A stretch of 64,000 nt of DNA from JBPOIC01 sp052034865 (lineage in GTDB: Bacteria; UBA10199; JADFYH01), in NCBI GenBank assembly GCA_052034865.1, contig JBPOIC010000010.1, positions 25,072 through 89,071 of the forward strand, in the 5' to 3' direction. Below are positions 52,987-60,754 of the stretch, one piece after another; position 1 is the stretch's first letter, and every line of letters starts with the position of its first letter. Position numbers and translations under genes: made by a program. The notes under the pieces were generated by a model. The model was not told the DNA's origin and searched no databases. It saw only the letters and a list, made by a program, of their open reading frames with translations.

Positions 52987-53354
52987 AAAAAAATTTTCAT
53001 CCTTTCTCGATACAGACTTTTTTTAACCTGCTGAAACGTTTGTTTTCGCCAGGAAACCTTCCAGGTTTTACTGTCTTTTTGGTGATTCTGGCTGTGATCA
53101 TTCATGGAAGTCTCACGACGCTATTTTTTCACTGGATCGATCAGGCCAGGGCGATCCAGTCTTTTCAGAACCAGCTCAAGATTCCTCTCCCTCCAACGCC
53201 TCTTGAAATCGATTCCGGAATTTATCTCCATCAGCTTCGTCTGGAAGAAGACAGACAACTCAACAACTATCGTTGGATCAATCCCAATCAGGGGCTTGTA
53301 TCGATTCCCATCGATCAGGCCATGCGCCGTCTGGTTGAGAAAGGAAAGCTCTGA
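52983..53354 (+). CDS. Small single-span membrane protein of the act/cox operon
   Basis: This 123-residue gene starts ATGA on the actF stop and overlaps the coxB ATG by 1 nt at its end. One transmembrane helix (FTVFLVILAVIIHGSLTTLF, about 39-58) is followed by a periplasmic part with YLHQLRLEEDRQLNNYRWIN, then NQGLVSIPIDQAMRRLVEKG. Proteins with a similar E-D-x-x-L-x-x-Y-x-W and IPID-x-AM signature recur in alternative complex III loci, without an assigned function. An assembly or linking role between ActABCDEF and the oxidase is inferred. Confidence 0.85.
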   Translation: MKKNFHPFSIQTFFNLLKRLFSPGNLPGFTVFLVILAVIIHGSLTTLFFHWIDQARAIQSFQNQLKIPLPPTPLEIDSGIYLHQLRLEEDRQLNNYRWINPNQGLVSIPIDQAMRRLVEKGKL

Positions 53355-54367
53355 TGAAAGGGCTTTTAGGGGTTGCCTGGATTTTTCCTCTCTCTCCTCC
53401 ACAGGCCTCTACATTCTCAAAAAAAGTTGATCTGCTTTTCTACACCCTCACCCTGGGCTCTCTGATTCTTTTATTCTGTGTCTTTTTTTATATTTTTTAC
53501 TTTTCGACAAAGTATCGTCGCGGTTCCCGAGCCGATCGAAAACAGGAGCACACCCATCTTTTGCTCGAAGTCATCTGGATTGTGATTCCGTTCTTCATGT
53601 TTGTGGGCGTTTTTTTATGGTCGGCCCAGCTTTACATGAGCATGAATCTTCCTCCATCCAACGCCATGAATATTTATGTCGCAGGCAAACAGTGGATGTG
53701 GAAATTCCAGCATGCCGATGGCACTCGTGAGATGAATGAATTGCATGTTCCGGTGGATCTTCCGATCCGTCTGACCATGACTTCCGAAGATGTCATTCAC
53801 AGTCTTTATATTCCGGCCTTTCGGATCAAACACGACGTCCTTCCCGAGCGATTTGAAACGACGTGGTTTCAGGCCACACAGCCTGGCGAATATCCTCTTT
53901 TTTGTGCGGAGTATTGCGGGACCAATCATTCCGGCATGGAAGGACGTGTCATCGTCTTGACTCAGGAAGCTTATGCGGAGTGGACAAAAAATACTCAGCT
54001 GGGAATTGCACCCATAGCCAAAGATGAAAAAAATCCCGCCAACTCTGGTCGCGCTCTTTATGAAAAGCTCGCCTGTCAAACCTGTCACGGTGTCAATGGA
54101 AGTGGGGGAGGGGTCGGGCCCAAACTTGAAAACCTGATGGGATCGAAGGTGGATCTCGCCGATGGAAGCCGTGTGATCGCGGATGAGAATTACATTCGCG
54201 AATCGATTTTAAAACCCAACGCCAAAATCGTTCAGGGTTATCCTGCCGTGATGCCCACTTTTCAGGGACAGGTGAACGACGAAGAACTTCTGTCCCTGCT
54301 TTCCTATATTCAATCCCTTCGCTCGGTCTCAGGATCTGAAACACAGGCTCCTTCAGAAAATGAATGA
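53354..54367 (+). CDS. coxB: Cytochrome c oxidase subunit II with fused cytochrome c (caa3 type)
   Basis: The 337-residue protein has two N-terminal membrane helices, a cupredoxin domain with the CuA ligand set (His in DVIHSLYIP, then FCAEYCGTNHSGM) and a C-terminal cytochrome c domain with CQTCHG (about 239-244) and a likely axial Met in VMPTFQG. The fusion defines a caa3-type oxidase, which accepts electrons from ActE or soluble carriers directly. It overlaps coxA at its 3' end by 8 nt. Confidence 0.96.
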   Translation: MKGLLGVAWIFPLSPPQASTFSKKVDLLFYTLTLGSLILLFCVFFYIFYFSTKYRRGSRADRKQEHTHLLLEVIWIVIPFFMFVGVFLWSAQLYMSMNLPPSNAMNIYVAGKQWMWKFQHADGTREMNELHVPVDLPIRLTMTSEDVIHSLYIPAFRIKHDVLPERFETTWFQATQPGEYPLFCAEYCGTNHSGMEGRVIVLTQEAYAEWTKNTQLGIAPIAKDEKNPANSGRALYEKLACQTCHGVNGSGGGVGPKLENLMGSKVDLADGSRVIADENYIRESILKPNAKIVQGYPAVMPTFQGQVNDEELLSLLSYIQSLRSVSGSETQAPSENE

Positions 54368-55991
54368 TCCGAGAGAGAAAGCTGAAAACGGAAACTCTAT
54401 GACTAATTATCTTAACGCCGATCTGAGTCTGCGCTCCTGGTTTTTTACACGTGATCACAAAAGAATTGGGCTGCTCTTTTTAATTTCCATGACCCTCTTC
54501 TTTTTTTTGGGGGGAGCCGCTGTCACAGTGGTTCGGCTGGAGCTTTTAACCCCAGAAGGTGATCTTGTGCAGGCTGATACCTATAATCGACTTTTCACCC
54601 TGCACGGAGTCGTGATGGTCTGGTTTTTCTTGATTCCTTCCATTCCGAATACCTTGGGAAATTTTTTGATTCCCCTCATGATTGGTGCCCGTGACCTGGC
54701 GTTTCCACGTCTGAATCTCGCAAGCTTCTATGTTTTTTTACTGGGAGCTGGGATTGTTCTTTGGGCCTTGATTTCCGGGGGAGTGGATACGGGATGGACC
54801 TTCTATACTCCTTACAGCACGATGTTTTCTAACTCGCATGTGATTCTTGCAACAGCAGGAGTCTTTGTAGCGGGATTTTCATCGATCATGACCGGACTTA
54901 ATTTTATCGTCACGATTCATCGCATGCGTGCCCCGGGCTTAATCTGGTATCGTCTGCCTCTTTTTGTCTGGGCGATTTACGCCACGAGTCTCATCCTTGT
55001 TCTCGCAACGCCCATCCTTGCCATTACCCTGGCCCTCATCGCCATGGAGCGACTTTTTCAGGTCGGAATTTTTGATCCACGGTTGGGAGGCGATCCGCTC
55101 CTGTTTCAACACCTGTTCTGGTTTTATTCACATCCTGCCGTTTACATCATGGTTTTGCCCGGGATGGGAGTTATCAACGAACTCGTTACCTGTTTTTCAA
55201 GAAAGCGGATCTTCGGCTACAAATTCATCGCCTATTCGAGTCTGGCGATTGCGATGATCGGCTTTTTGGTTTGGGGCCATCACATGTTCGTGAGTGGTCA
55301 GTCTCCTTATGCGGGCATTGTGTTTTCATTTTTAAGTTTCATGGTGGCGATTCCTTCGGCCATCAAGGTGTTTAACTGGACGGCAACCTTGCACCGTGGA
55401 CAGATCAGCTTTGCAACTCCCATGCTCTACGCACTGGGGTTTATTGGTCTTTTTTCAGTGGGAGGACTGACGGGTCTTTTTCTGGCGGCGCTTGCCATCG
55501 ACGTGCATGTGCATGACACGTATTTTGTCGTCGCACATTTTCACTACATCATGGTGGGAGGTACGGTGATGGCTTATCTGGGAGGCCTGCATTTTTGGTG
55601 GCCCAAGATCGTCGGCAGGCTTTATCCCGAGGCGTGGGGCCGTTTTGCCGCGATCATTTTATTCTTGGGATTCAATCTCACTTTTTTTCCGCAATTTGTT
55701 TTGGGATTTATCGGCATGCCACGGCGCTATTACAGCTATGCGAACGAGTTTCAGATTCTCAATGTCATGTCGACTTTAGGAGCGACGATCCTCGCTGTCG
55801 GTTATCTGCTCCCCATGGGCTATTTGCTCTGGTCTCTCAAATACGGACAAAAAGCAGACGCAAATCCCTGGCAGGCGAAAGGCCTCGAATGGGAAGTGGC
55901 TTCACCCCCACCGACTCACAATTTCGAAACGACTCCGGTAGTCACCGAGGAGGCTTATCACTACACGAACCTGGAGGTGCAGCATGGCTGA
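54360..55991 (+). CDS. coxA: Cytochrome c oxidase subunit I, A2 type
   Basis: The 543-residue, twelve-helix subunit carries haem a, haem a3 and CuB and reduces oxygen while pumping protons. Landmarks: the haem-a ligand His in RLFTLHGVVMVW, SHPAVYIMVLPGMG with a CuB His, WGHHMFVSGQSPY with two more CuB His, and HVHDTYFVVAHFHYIMVGG with both haem ligands. The Glu of HPEVY (D-channel end of A1 oxidases) is Ala here and YSHP precedes it, which marks the A2 subfamily. An ATG at 54399 is an alternative start; neither has a strong ribosome site. Confidence 0.96.
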   Translation: MNDPREKAENGNSMTNYLNADLSLRSWFFTRDHKRIGLLFLISMTLFFFLGGAAVTVVRLELLTPEGDLVQADTYNRLFTLHGVVMVWFFLIPSIPNTLGNFLIPLMIGARDLAFPRLNLASFYVFLLGAGIVLWALISGGVDTGWTFYTPYSTMFSNSHVILATAGVFVAGFSSIMTGLNFIVTIHRMRAPGLIWYRLPLFVWAIYATSLILVLATPILAITLALIAMERLFQVGIFDPRLGGDPLLFQHLFWFYSHPAVYIMVLPGMGVINELVTCFSRKRIFGYKFIAYSSLAIAMIGFLVWGHHMFVSGQSPYAGIVFSFLSFMVAIPSAIKVFNWTATLHRGQISFATPMLYALGFIGLFSVGGLTGLFLAALAIDVHVHDTYFVVAHFHYIMVGGTVMAYLGGLHFWWPKIVGRLYPEAWGRFAAIILFLGFNLTFFPQFVLGFIGMPRRYYSYANEFQILNVMSTLGATILAVGYLLPMGYLLWSLKYGQKADANPWQAKGLEWEVASPPPTHNFETTPVVTEEAYHYTNLEVQHG

Positions 55992-56643
55992 AACAGTCTT
56001 TCCTCCATCCTCTCATCTGAGTGAGCAATTCGACACACCCGAGCAGCAATACCGGGCCGCAAATCTGGGAATGTGGTGTTTTCTTGCGACCGAGGTTCTT
56101 TTTTTTGGCGGATTGATTTTGGGATTTATTGTGTATGCGTGGCTCTACCGAGACGCGTTTGTGCAGGCGAGCGGGCGATTGAGTATCGTGTTGGGAGGGA
56201 TCAACACCGCGGTGTTACTCACCAGCAGTCTCACCTTGGTACTGGCGATTCACGCCGCCCAAAATAATCGGTCTAAAAAAAGCTGCTTTCTTTTAGCGAT
56301 GACGGCACTGTTGGGAATAGTTTTTTTAGGAATCAAGGCGGTGGAATACACGCGGGAATTTCACGAACATCTTTTTCCGGGTGCCGGTTTTGATTTCACT
56401 TCTTCACTTCCCAAAACGGCTGCCTTGTTTTTCTTTCTTTATTTCATGATGACGGCCCTGCACGCGCTGCATTTAACGATCGGAATTTCTCTCGTTTGCT
56501 GGATGGCTCTTCGAGCCCGTCGCAAAGATTTCTCAGACCGATACTTCACTCCTCTCGAGCTCACCGGACTTTACTGGCATTTCGTCGATATCGTGTGGGT
56601 CTTTTTGTTTCCTTTGCTTTATTTAATGGAAAGAAAATCATGA
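55984..56643 (+). CDS. coxC: Cytochrome c oxidase subunit III
   Basis: The 219-residue protein has five or six membrane helices and the family block ANLGMWCFLATEVLFFGGLI near residue 26, then AVEYTREFHEH and the C-terminal LYWHFVDIVWVFLFPLLYL. Subunit III stabilises the oxidase and supports proton uptake. It overlaps coxA by 8 nt and the subunit IV gene by 4 nt. Confidence 0.95.
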   Translation: MAETVFPPSSHLSEQFDTPEQQYRAANLGMWCFLATEVLFFGGLILGFIVYAWLYRDAFVQASGRLSIVLGGINTAVLLTSSLTLVLAIHAAQNNRSKKSCFLLAMTALLGIVFLGIKAVEYTREFHEHLFPGAGFDFTSSLPKTAALFFFLYFMMTALHALHLTIGISLVCWMALRARRKDFSDRYFTPLELTGLYWHFVDIVWVFLFPLLYLMERKS

Positions 56644-56927
56644 GCCCAGAAACCTTAACCCCTCAAACTTATATTCGAATTTTCATTCTCCTCTTAATTC
56701 TTTTAGGACTCACCCTTGTCACTGCCTTTCTTAATCTTCCCTCTCCTTATGGCGTACTCCTGAATCTCAGCATCGCTGTTTTCAAGGCGAGCCTGATCTT
56801 AATCTATTTCATGCATCTGCGTTTCTCAGACAAGCTGACCCGTGTTTTTGCCCTGGCCGGCTTTTACTGGCTGGTGATTCTGATTGCACTGACGCTCAAC
56901 GATTATGTGAGCAGGGGATGGGAATAG
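56640..56927 (+). CDS. coxD: Cytochrome c oxidase subunit IV (prokaryotic type)
   Basis: This 95-residue protein starts on the coxC stop (ATGA). It has three hydrophobic segments (IFILLLILLGLTLVTAFL, NLSIAVFKASLILIYFMHLR, VFALAGFYWLVILIALTLND), the layout of the small prokaryotic subunit IV; the KASLILIYFMHLR block is typical. It is the last gene of the operon. The 150 bp to the convergent glpQ-like gene show no clear terminator. No heme A synthase, Sco or copper chaperone gene is in the operon. Confidence 0.9.
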   Translation: MSPETLTPQTYIRIFILLLILLGLTLVTAFLNLPSPYGVLLNLSIAVFKASLILIYFMHLRFSDKLTRVFALAGFYWLVILIALTLNDYVSRGWE

Positions 56928-57077
56928 ATATTAAGAAATAAATCGATATTGGAGAGTCTGGAACAGAGTCTATCTTACTGACTGAAGCAGTTATAACTAT
57001 TGTTCATTGTTTTGAAAATCAGATCATCATTTGTAGAATTACAACCATTTTGGTTATCGATTACTTTTCAATACACT

Positions 57078-57830
57078 TTAATCATTAACAAGTTCCCCCA
57101 CCACCCTTAACGCCACGGCCGGTTCATCGGTGATAATCGCCTCGGCGCCCATTTCACAAAGCTTGAGAATTTCCTTTTCATCGTTCACTGACCAAACCCA
57201 ACAGGCGTAACCCTGATTTTTGAATTTCGGCAAAAGACCTTCGAAGGCCAGGGCCTTGGAGAGATTGATGGAGTAGGGATCAAACAGATAGCGCCACAGG
57301 CCACGCCTGGAAAGACCGAACTGTTTTTCGAAAAAAAGATAGCCACGCCTGATTTCGGGAGCCATCTGTTTCATGCGATGCAGAGCAAAAATATTGAAAG
57401 AAGAAACATAAACCTGATCGACGAGATCAAACTCACGAATGAGCTGAGCCAGTTTTTCCTCGCGCCCTTCATTGAAAATCTTGCGCCCTTTGATTTCGAT
57501 GTTGATCAATATCTTGCCTTTTAAAAGTTCGATGACTTCTTCGAGGCGTGGGATTTTTTCACCTTTGAACTTGTTGGAAAAATGCGAACCAAAATCGAGA
57601 AGCTTGAGCTCGCGCAGGGTGAGATTTTCGGTCCATTCCTTAAGCCCCGTGAGACGATAAAGCCATTCATCGTGAGTCACTACGAAATGCCCATCTTTTG
57701 AAACAAGCACATCCAATTCGACCCCTTGAGCCCCCAACTCGAGAGCACGTGAAAAAGCAGAAATCGTATTTTCGGGGGCCTCCCGATTTGCACCACGATG
57801 GGCAATGATGAAGGGTTTTGAAGAGCTCAT
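57078..57830 (-). CDS. Glycerophosphodiester phosphodiesterase family protein
   Basis: The 250-residue TIM-barrel protein begins MSSSKPFIIAHRGANREAPENT, the GDPD signature with the catalytic HRG, followed by GAQGVELDVLVSKDGHFVVTHD, which provides the metal-binding Glu-Asp pair and the second catalytic His. KILINIEIKG is the third metal-ligand block. It would split glycerophosphodiesters to glycerol-3-phosphate and an alcohol; no signal peptide, so cytoplasmic like UgpQ. The start at 57830 shares ATGA with the rsmE stop, so the two genes are coupled. Confidence 0.93.
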   Translation of the reverse strand: MSSSKPFIIAHRGANREAPENTISAFSRALELGAQGVELDVLVSKDGHFVVTHDEWLYRLTGLKEWTENLTLRELKLLDFGSHFSNKFKGEKIPRLEEVIELLKGKILINIEIKGRKIFNEGREEKLAQLIREFDLVDQVYVSSFNIFALHRMKQMAPEIRRGYLFFEKQFGLSRRGLWRYLFDPYSINLSKALAFEGLLPKFKNQGYACWVWSVNDEKEILKLCEMGAEAIITDEPAVALRVVGELVND

Positions 57831-58591
57831 GGGAGTGTGGTTTCTGGGTTTGAAAGATGATTCATGAGGACCAGGGCCGCAAGGGATGCAGTTTCGGCTC
57901 TTAAAGGATAGGGACCCATCGAGCAGCAAAGAAAACCCTGGTCTACTGCCCGCTGAATCTCTTCGCGGGTAAATCCGCCTTCAGGTCCTATGAGAAGCAC
58001 CCAGTTTTTAAAAGGGGTTTTAGTCTGAAGATGGGTTTTCAGTTGAGAAATGGAATAATGTGGATCGTGATCGATCGTAAAAATCAGCTTCAGGAATTCA
58101 TCTGCGGAAAAACGTTTGAAAAGAGAATCCCAATTAAGAATCGGACCCACTTCAGGAAGTTGTGCGCGGCCCGACTGTTTGAGGGCGGCCTGACAAAGAC
58201 GCCGCCAGCGCTCGAGCTTGGAGGTCGAGTTGGAAACGTCCCGCACCTCCACCACGCCCCGATCAGAAATAAATGGAAGAATCTGACTGGCGCCCAACTC
58301 GGTCGCTTTTTCCATGAGCCAATCCATCTTTGGATTTTTAAGCAGGGCAGGGCAGAGGATGAGAGAGGGAAGGGAGGATGCAGTTTCAGACGATCGGGTG
58401 GACAAAATTTTTAAAAGGACGGGCGATTCGATTTGTAGAATTTCAGCAGAAAAATAACTTCCCTGGCCATTGCTCAGCTCAATCTTATCTCCCTTTTTCT
58501 TTCGCATCACATGGATGAGATGATGCGATTCTTCGGGATTGAGGGAAACGGTGTCGCGAATGTCAGATTCAGAAATTAAGAAAAGTCCCAT
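57827..58591 (-). CDS. rsmE: 16S rRNA (uracil-1498-N3)-methyltransferase RsmE
   Basis: A SPOUT-class methyltransferase that uses SAM to methylate U1498 in the decoding centre. Landmarks: the N-terminal PUA-like domain (SHHLIHVMRKKKGDKIELSN), then MDWLMEKATELGASQILPF, RWRRLCQAALKQSGR and the SAM-binding knot LLIGPEGGFTREEI and LRAETASLAAL. I start at the ATG 58591 (254 residues); a TTG at 58609 adds six residues. Neither has a clear ribosome site. The stop overlaps the glycerophosphodiesterase start. Confidence 0.95.
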   Translation of the reverse strand: MGLFLISESDIRDTVSLNPEESHHLIHVMRKKKGDKIELSNGQGSYFSAEILQIESPVLLKILSTRSSETASSLPSLILCPALLKNPKMDWLMEKATELGASQILPFISDRGVVEVRDVSNSTSKLERWRRLCQAALKQSGRAQLPEVGPILNWDSLFKRFSADEFLKLIFTIDHDPHYSISQLKTHLQTKTPFKNWVLLIGPEGGFTREEIQRAVDQGFLCCSMGPYPLRAETASLAALVLMNHLSNPETTLP

Positions 58592-58757
58592 AGAATTTTT
58601 TTGTCTCAACCACCGGATTAGGTGTTGCAGTATAGAAAGGAAAAATTAAAGATGTCCAGCAATGGGGAGGAGATTCTTTTGGAGTTTATATTTCGACGGG
58701 ACAAGTTTAAAGAAGATGCACGTTCTCTCGCAAAAGCCACCTTTCAATGCCATTAGC

Positions 58758-58821
58758 AGGGGCGACTCATGAGTCGCCCTGAAAGTTTTGTTCTTAAAAT
58801 GCAGGTAAGGCATGTCTTGCC
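58758..58821. repeat. REP-like palindromic doublet, copy 2
   Basis: A perfect 20-bp palindrome GGGCGACTCATGAGTCGCCC (58760-58779) is followed by CTGAAAGTTTT, TCTTAAAAT and CAGG, then a second palindrome GGTAAGGCATGTCTTGCC (58804-58821, pairing with two G-U). The whole block is collinear with 6070-6127. It lies between divergent rsmE and the Yip1 gene; no convincing gene fills the 58592-58910 gap. Confidence 0.78.
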
Positions 58822-58910
58822 CCAACAAGAAGTTTGGTTTTTAATGGTTTTTTCTGTCATCTGGATTCTGTCCCCTGACTTCTATTTTCTAAAAATATGG
58901 AGACCAACCG

Positions 58911-59591
58911 ATGGACCTCATCGAAACTTCACCCTGGGATCGACGAAAAGAGATTGGCTTTTTAAGCGCTTTTTTTCAAACACTCAAATTATCCCTTCTC
59001 GATCCTCAACGCTTTTTTACATCGCTTCCTGCGCAGGGAGGTTATGAATCTCCTATTTATTTCGGAATCATCTGCAATATCCTTGGGGGCATTTTTAATG
59101 CGCTCTATCTGATTCTCTTTCAGGGTTTAATTTTTTCAGTTCTCATCCATTTTATTCCTGTAGCTCTGCCCCCTCTTCCCGATCTTGCTGCCGGAGCGGG
59201 ATTTCATGTAATGCTGACAGTGATGGGAATCTTTGCCATCCCGATCTCTGCTTTTATCGATCTTTTTATTCAATCGGCAATTTATCAACTTTTTCTTTGG
59301 ATTGTCGGAGGAAATCAAAATGGTTTTGAAGCTACTTTCCGCGTGTATTCTTTTTCTCAAGGAACCCGCATCATAAAAATTATTCCATTTTTTGGCTCGA
59401 TGATCGCACGCATATGGCAGTATGTACTCTTGGTGATCGGATTTAAAAAATTGCATGGAGCGAGCACTACTCAAGCCCTCCTGACCGTCTTCTTACCTGT
59501 CTTCATTATATTTTTCCTCATCCTGCTATTTGGAATTTTACTCATTGCCATTCTCCTTTCCTTAAAATCAGCCACATTGGGATCTGTATGA
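58911..59591 (+). CDS. Yip1-family integral membrane protein
   Basis: The 226-residue protein starts with a cytoplasmic segment rich in Pro/Trp (SPWDRRKEIGFLSAFFQTLK) that bears the LSLLDPQRFFTSLPAQGGY motif, a common opening of bacterial Yip1 proteins. Five hydrophobic helices follow (IYFGIICNILGGIFNALYLI; LTVMGIFAIPISAFIDLFIQ; a last one LPVFIIFFLILLFGILLIAI). Function of bacterial Yip1 proteins is not known. GGAG lies 9 nt before the ATG. It overlaps the ROK gene by 4 nt. Confidence 0.87.
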   Translation: MDLIETSPWDRRKEIGFLSAFFQTLKLSLLDPQRFFTSLPAQGGYESPIYFGIICNILGGIFNALYLILFQGLIFSVLIHFIPVALPPLPDLAAGAGFHVMLTVMGIFAIPISAFIDLFIQSAIYQLFLWIVGGNQNGFEATFRVYSFSQGTRIIKIIPFFGSMIARIWQYVLLVIGFKKLHGASTTQALLTVFLPVFIIFFLILLFGILLIAILLSLKSATLGSV

Positions 59592-60568
59592 AATCTTCTT
59601 TGACTCGCGATATTGCTCTAGGCCTGGATCTGGGAGGCACACTTCTAAAATGCGGAGTGGTCACTCGTTCAGGAAAGCTTCTGCGTACCCGCACGCAACC
59701 CTCACTTTCTTCGGAGTCGAGTGCGGTTATTCTCAAGAACCTCCTTCATCTGATTGAAGAAGAAACTCTTTGGGCCAGGCAAAAAGGTTACCGAGTGTTG
59801 GGAGTAGGTCTTGGCGTTCCAGGAATTCTTTCGATGCAAAAAGGAATAGTTCACAGATCTCCTCATTTTCCCTCCTGGATTGATTATCCCATCCGAACAC
59901 ATCTGGAAAAAAAACTAAAACTCCCGTTTGCACTCGAAAACGACGCGAAAATAGCCACACTCGGGGAAGGCTGGCTGGGTGCAGGTAGGAGCCGAAAAAA
60001 TTACCTGATGCTCACCCTGGGAACTGGTGTGGGCGGAGGAATGATGCTCGATGGGAAAATTTGGAAGGGCGATAGCGGTTTTGCCGGAGAGGTTGGACAT
60101 GTTGTGATCGAAAAAGCGGGCCGCCCCTGTAATTGTGGAGGCAAGGGATGTCTGGAGATGTACGCCTCGGGAACCGCGATTGCTTATGATATTCGCGACC
60201 TCATTCAACGCAGGCGCATACCCTCTGCCTGGAGAAAAATCCGAAAAGACGTTGAAAACTTAACTCCTAGAGACTTGAGTGATTTGGCCCAAGCAAAAGA
60301 TGTGACGGCTCTAAAAATATTTGAATCCTTTGGAAAGGCTTTGGGAGCTGGACTGGCAAGCCTTGTCAATATTCTGGATACCGAATGGATCATTCTGGGA
60401 GGAGGTCTTTTGGGAGCGTGGGATTTCTTCATTTCGTCGACCCATAGCTCGATCAAAAATCATCTTTATCCGACGACGGCCAAGAAGCTGAAAATCAAAA
60501 AAGCCCTTCTGGGAAATAAAGCGGGAATGATCGGAGCAGCGAGGGCACTGATGTTAAAATTTTCCTGA
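59588..60568 (+). CDS. ROK family sugar kinase (glucokinase-like)
   Basis: The 326-residue cytoplasmic protein has the actin-like ATPase fold of ROK kinases. Motifs: LGLDLGGTLLKCGVV (phosphate 1, about 9-23), VGLGVPGIL, LENDAKIATLGEGWLGAG with catalytic Asp, LGTGVGGGMMLDGKI, the zinc-binding VGHVVIEKAGRPCNCGGKGC (His plus three Cys), LEMYASG, and the second phosphate block ILGGGLLGAW. ROK proteins of this type phosphorylate glucose or related hexoses; there is no N-terminal DNA-binding domain, so it is an enzyme not a repressor. It overlaps the Yip1 gene by 4 nt. Confidence 0.93.
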   Translation: MKSSLTRDIALGLDLGGTLLKCGVVTRSGKLLRTRTQPSLSSESSAVILKNLLHLIEEETLWARQKGYRVLGVGLGVPGILSMQKGIVHRSPHFPSWIDYPIRTHLEKKLKLPFALENDAKIATLGEGWLGAGRSRKNYLMLTLGTGVGGGMMLDGKIWKGDSGFAGEVGHVVIEKAGRPCNCGGKGCLEMYASGTAIAYDIRDLIQRRRIPSAWRKIRKDVENLTPRDLSDLAQAKDVTALKIFESFGKALGAGLASLVNILDTEWIILGGGLLGAWDFFISSTHSSIKNHLYPTTAKKLKIKKALLGNKAGMIGAARALMLKFS

Positions 60569-60679
60569 AGAAAATGAAAGGGCCTATTCAAATCGAGCCC
60601 CCAATTGACTTTCAAAAACTCGCCCTATAGGATCACCGCTTAATTTTTTGCATCCAGTCTGATTTTAGCCTCTTACAGA

Positions 60680-60739
60680 CATAATCTTGAGCTGAAGGTT
60701 CAAGGTTATGCCGATAGGAGACTTATCCCCTTTATGGGG
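60680..60739 (+). promoter_or_regulatory. Structured leader of lysC
   Basis: CATAATCTTGA (60680-60690) pairs with TCAAGGTTATG (60700-60710) over 11 bp with one G-U and a 9-nt loop. A second small stem CCCC (60727-60730) with GGGG (60736-60739) abuts the ribosome site TAGGAG (60741-60746). The lysine riboswitch consensus is not visible. Could set translation of lysC; inference. Confidence 0.4.
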
Positions 60740-60754
60740 TTAGGAGATAACGCT

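Noticed and set aside
58769..59047. A 92-codon frame beginning in the REP-like doublet
   Set aside because: It is built on the palindromic repeat and then overlaps the start of the Yip1 gene in another frame.
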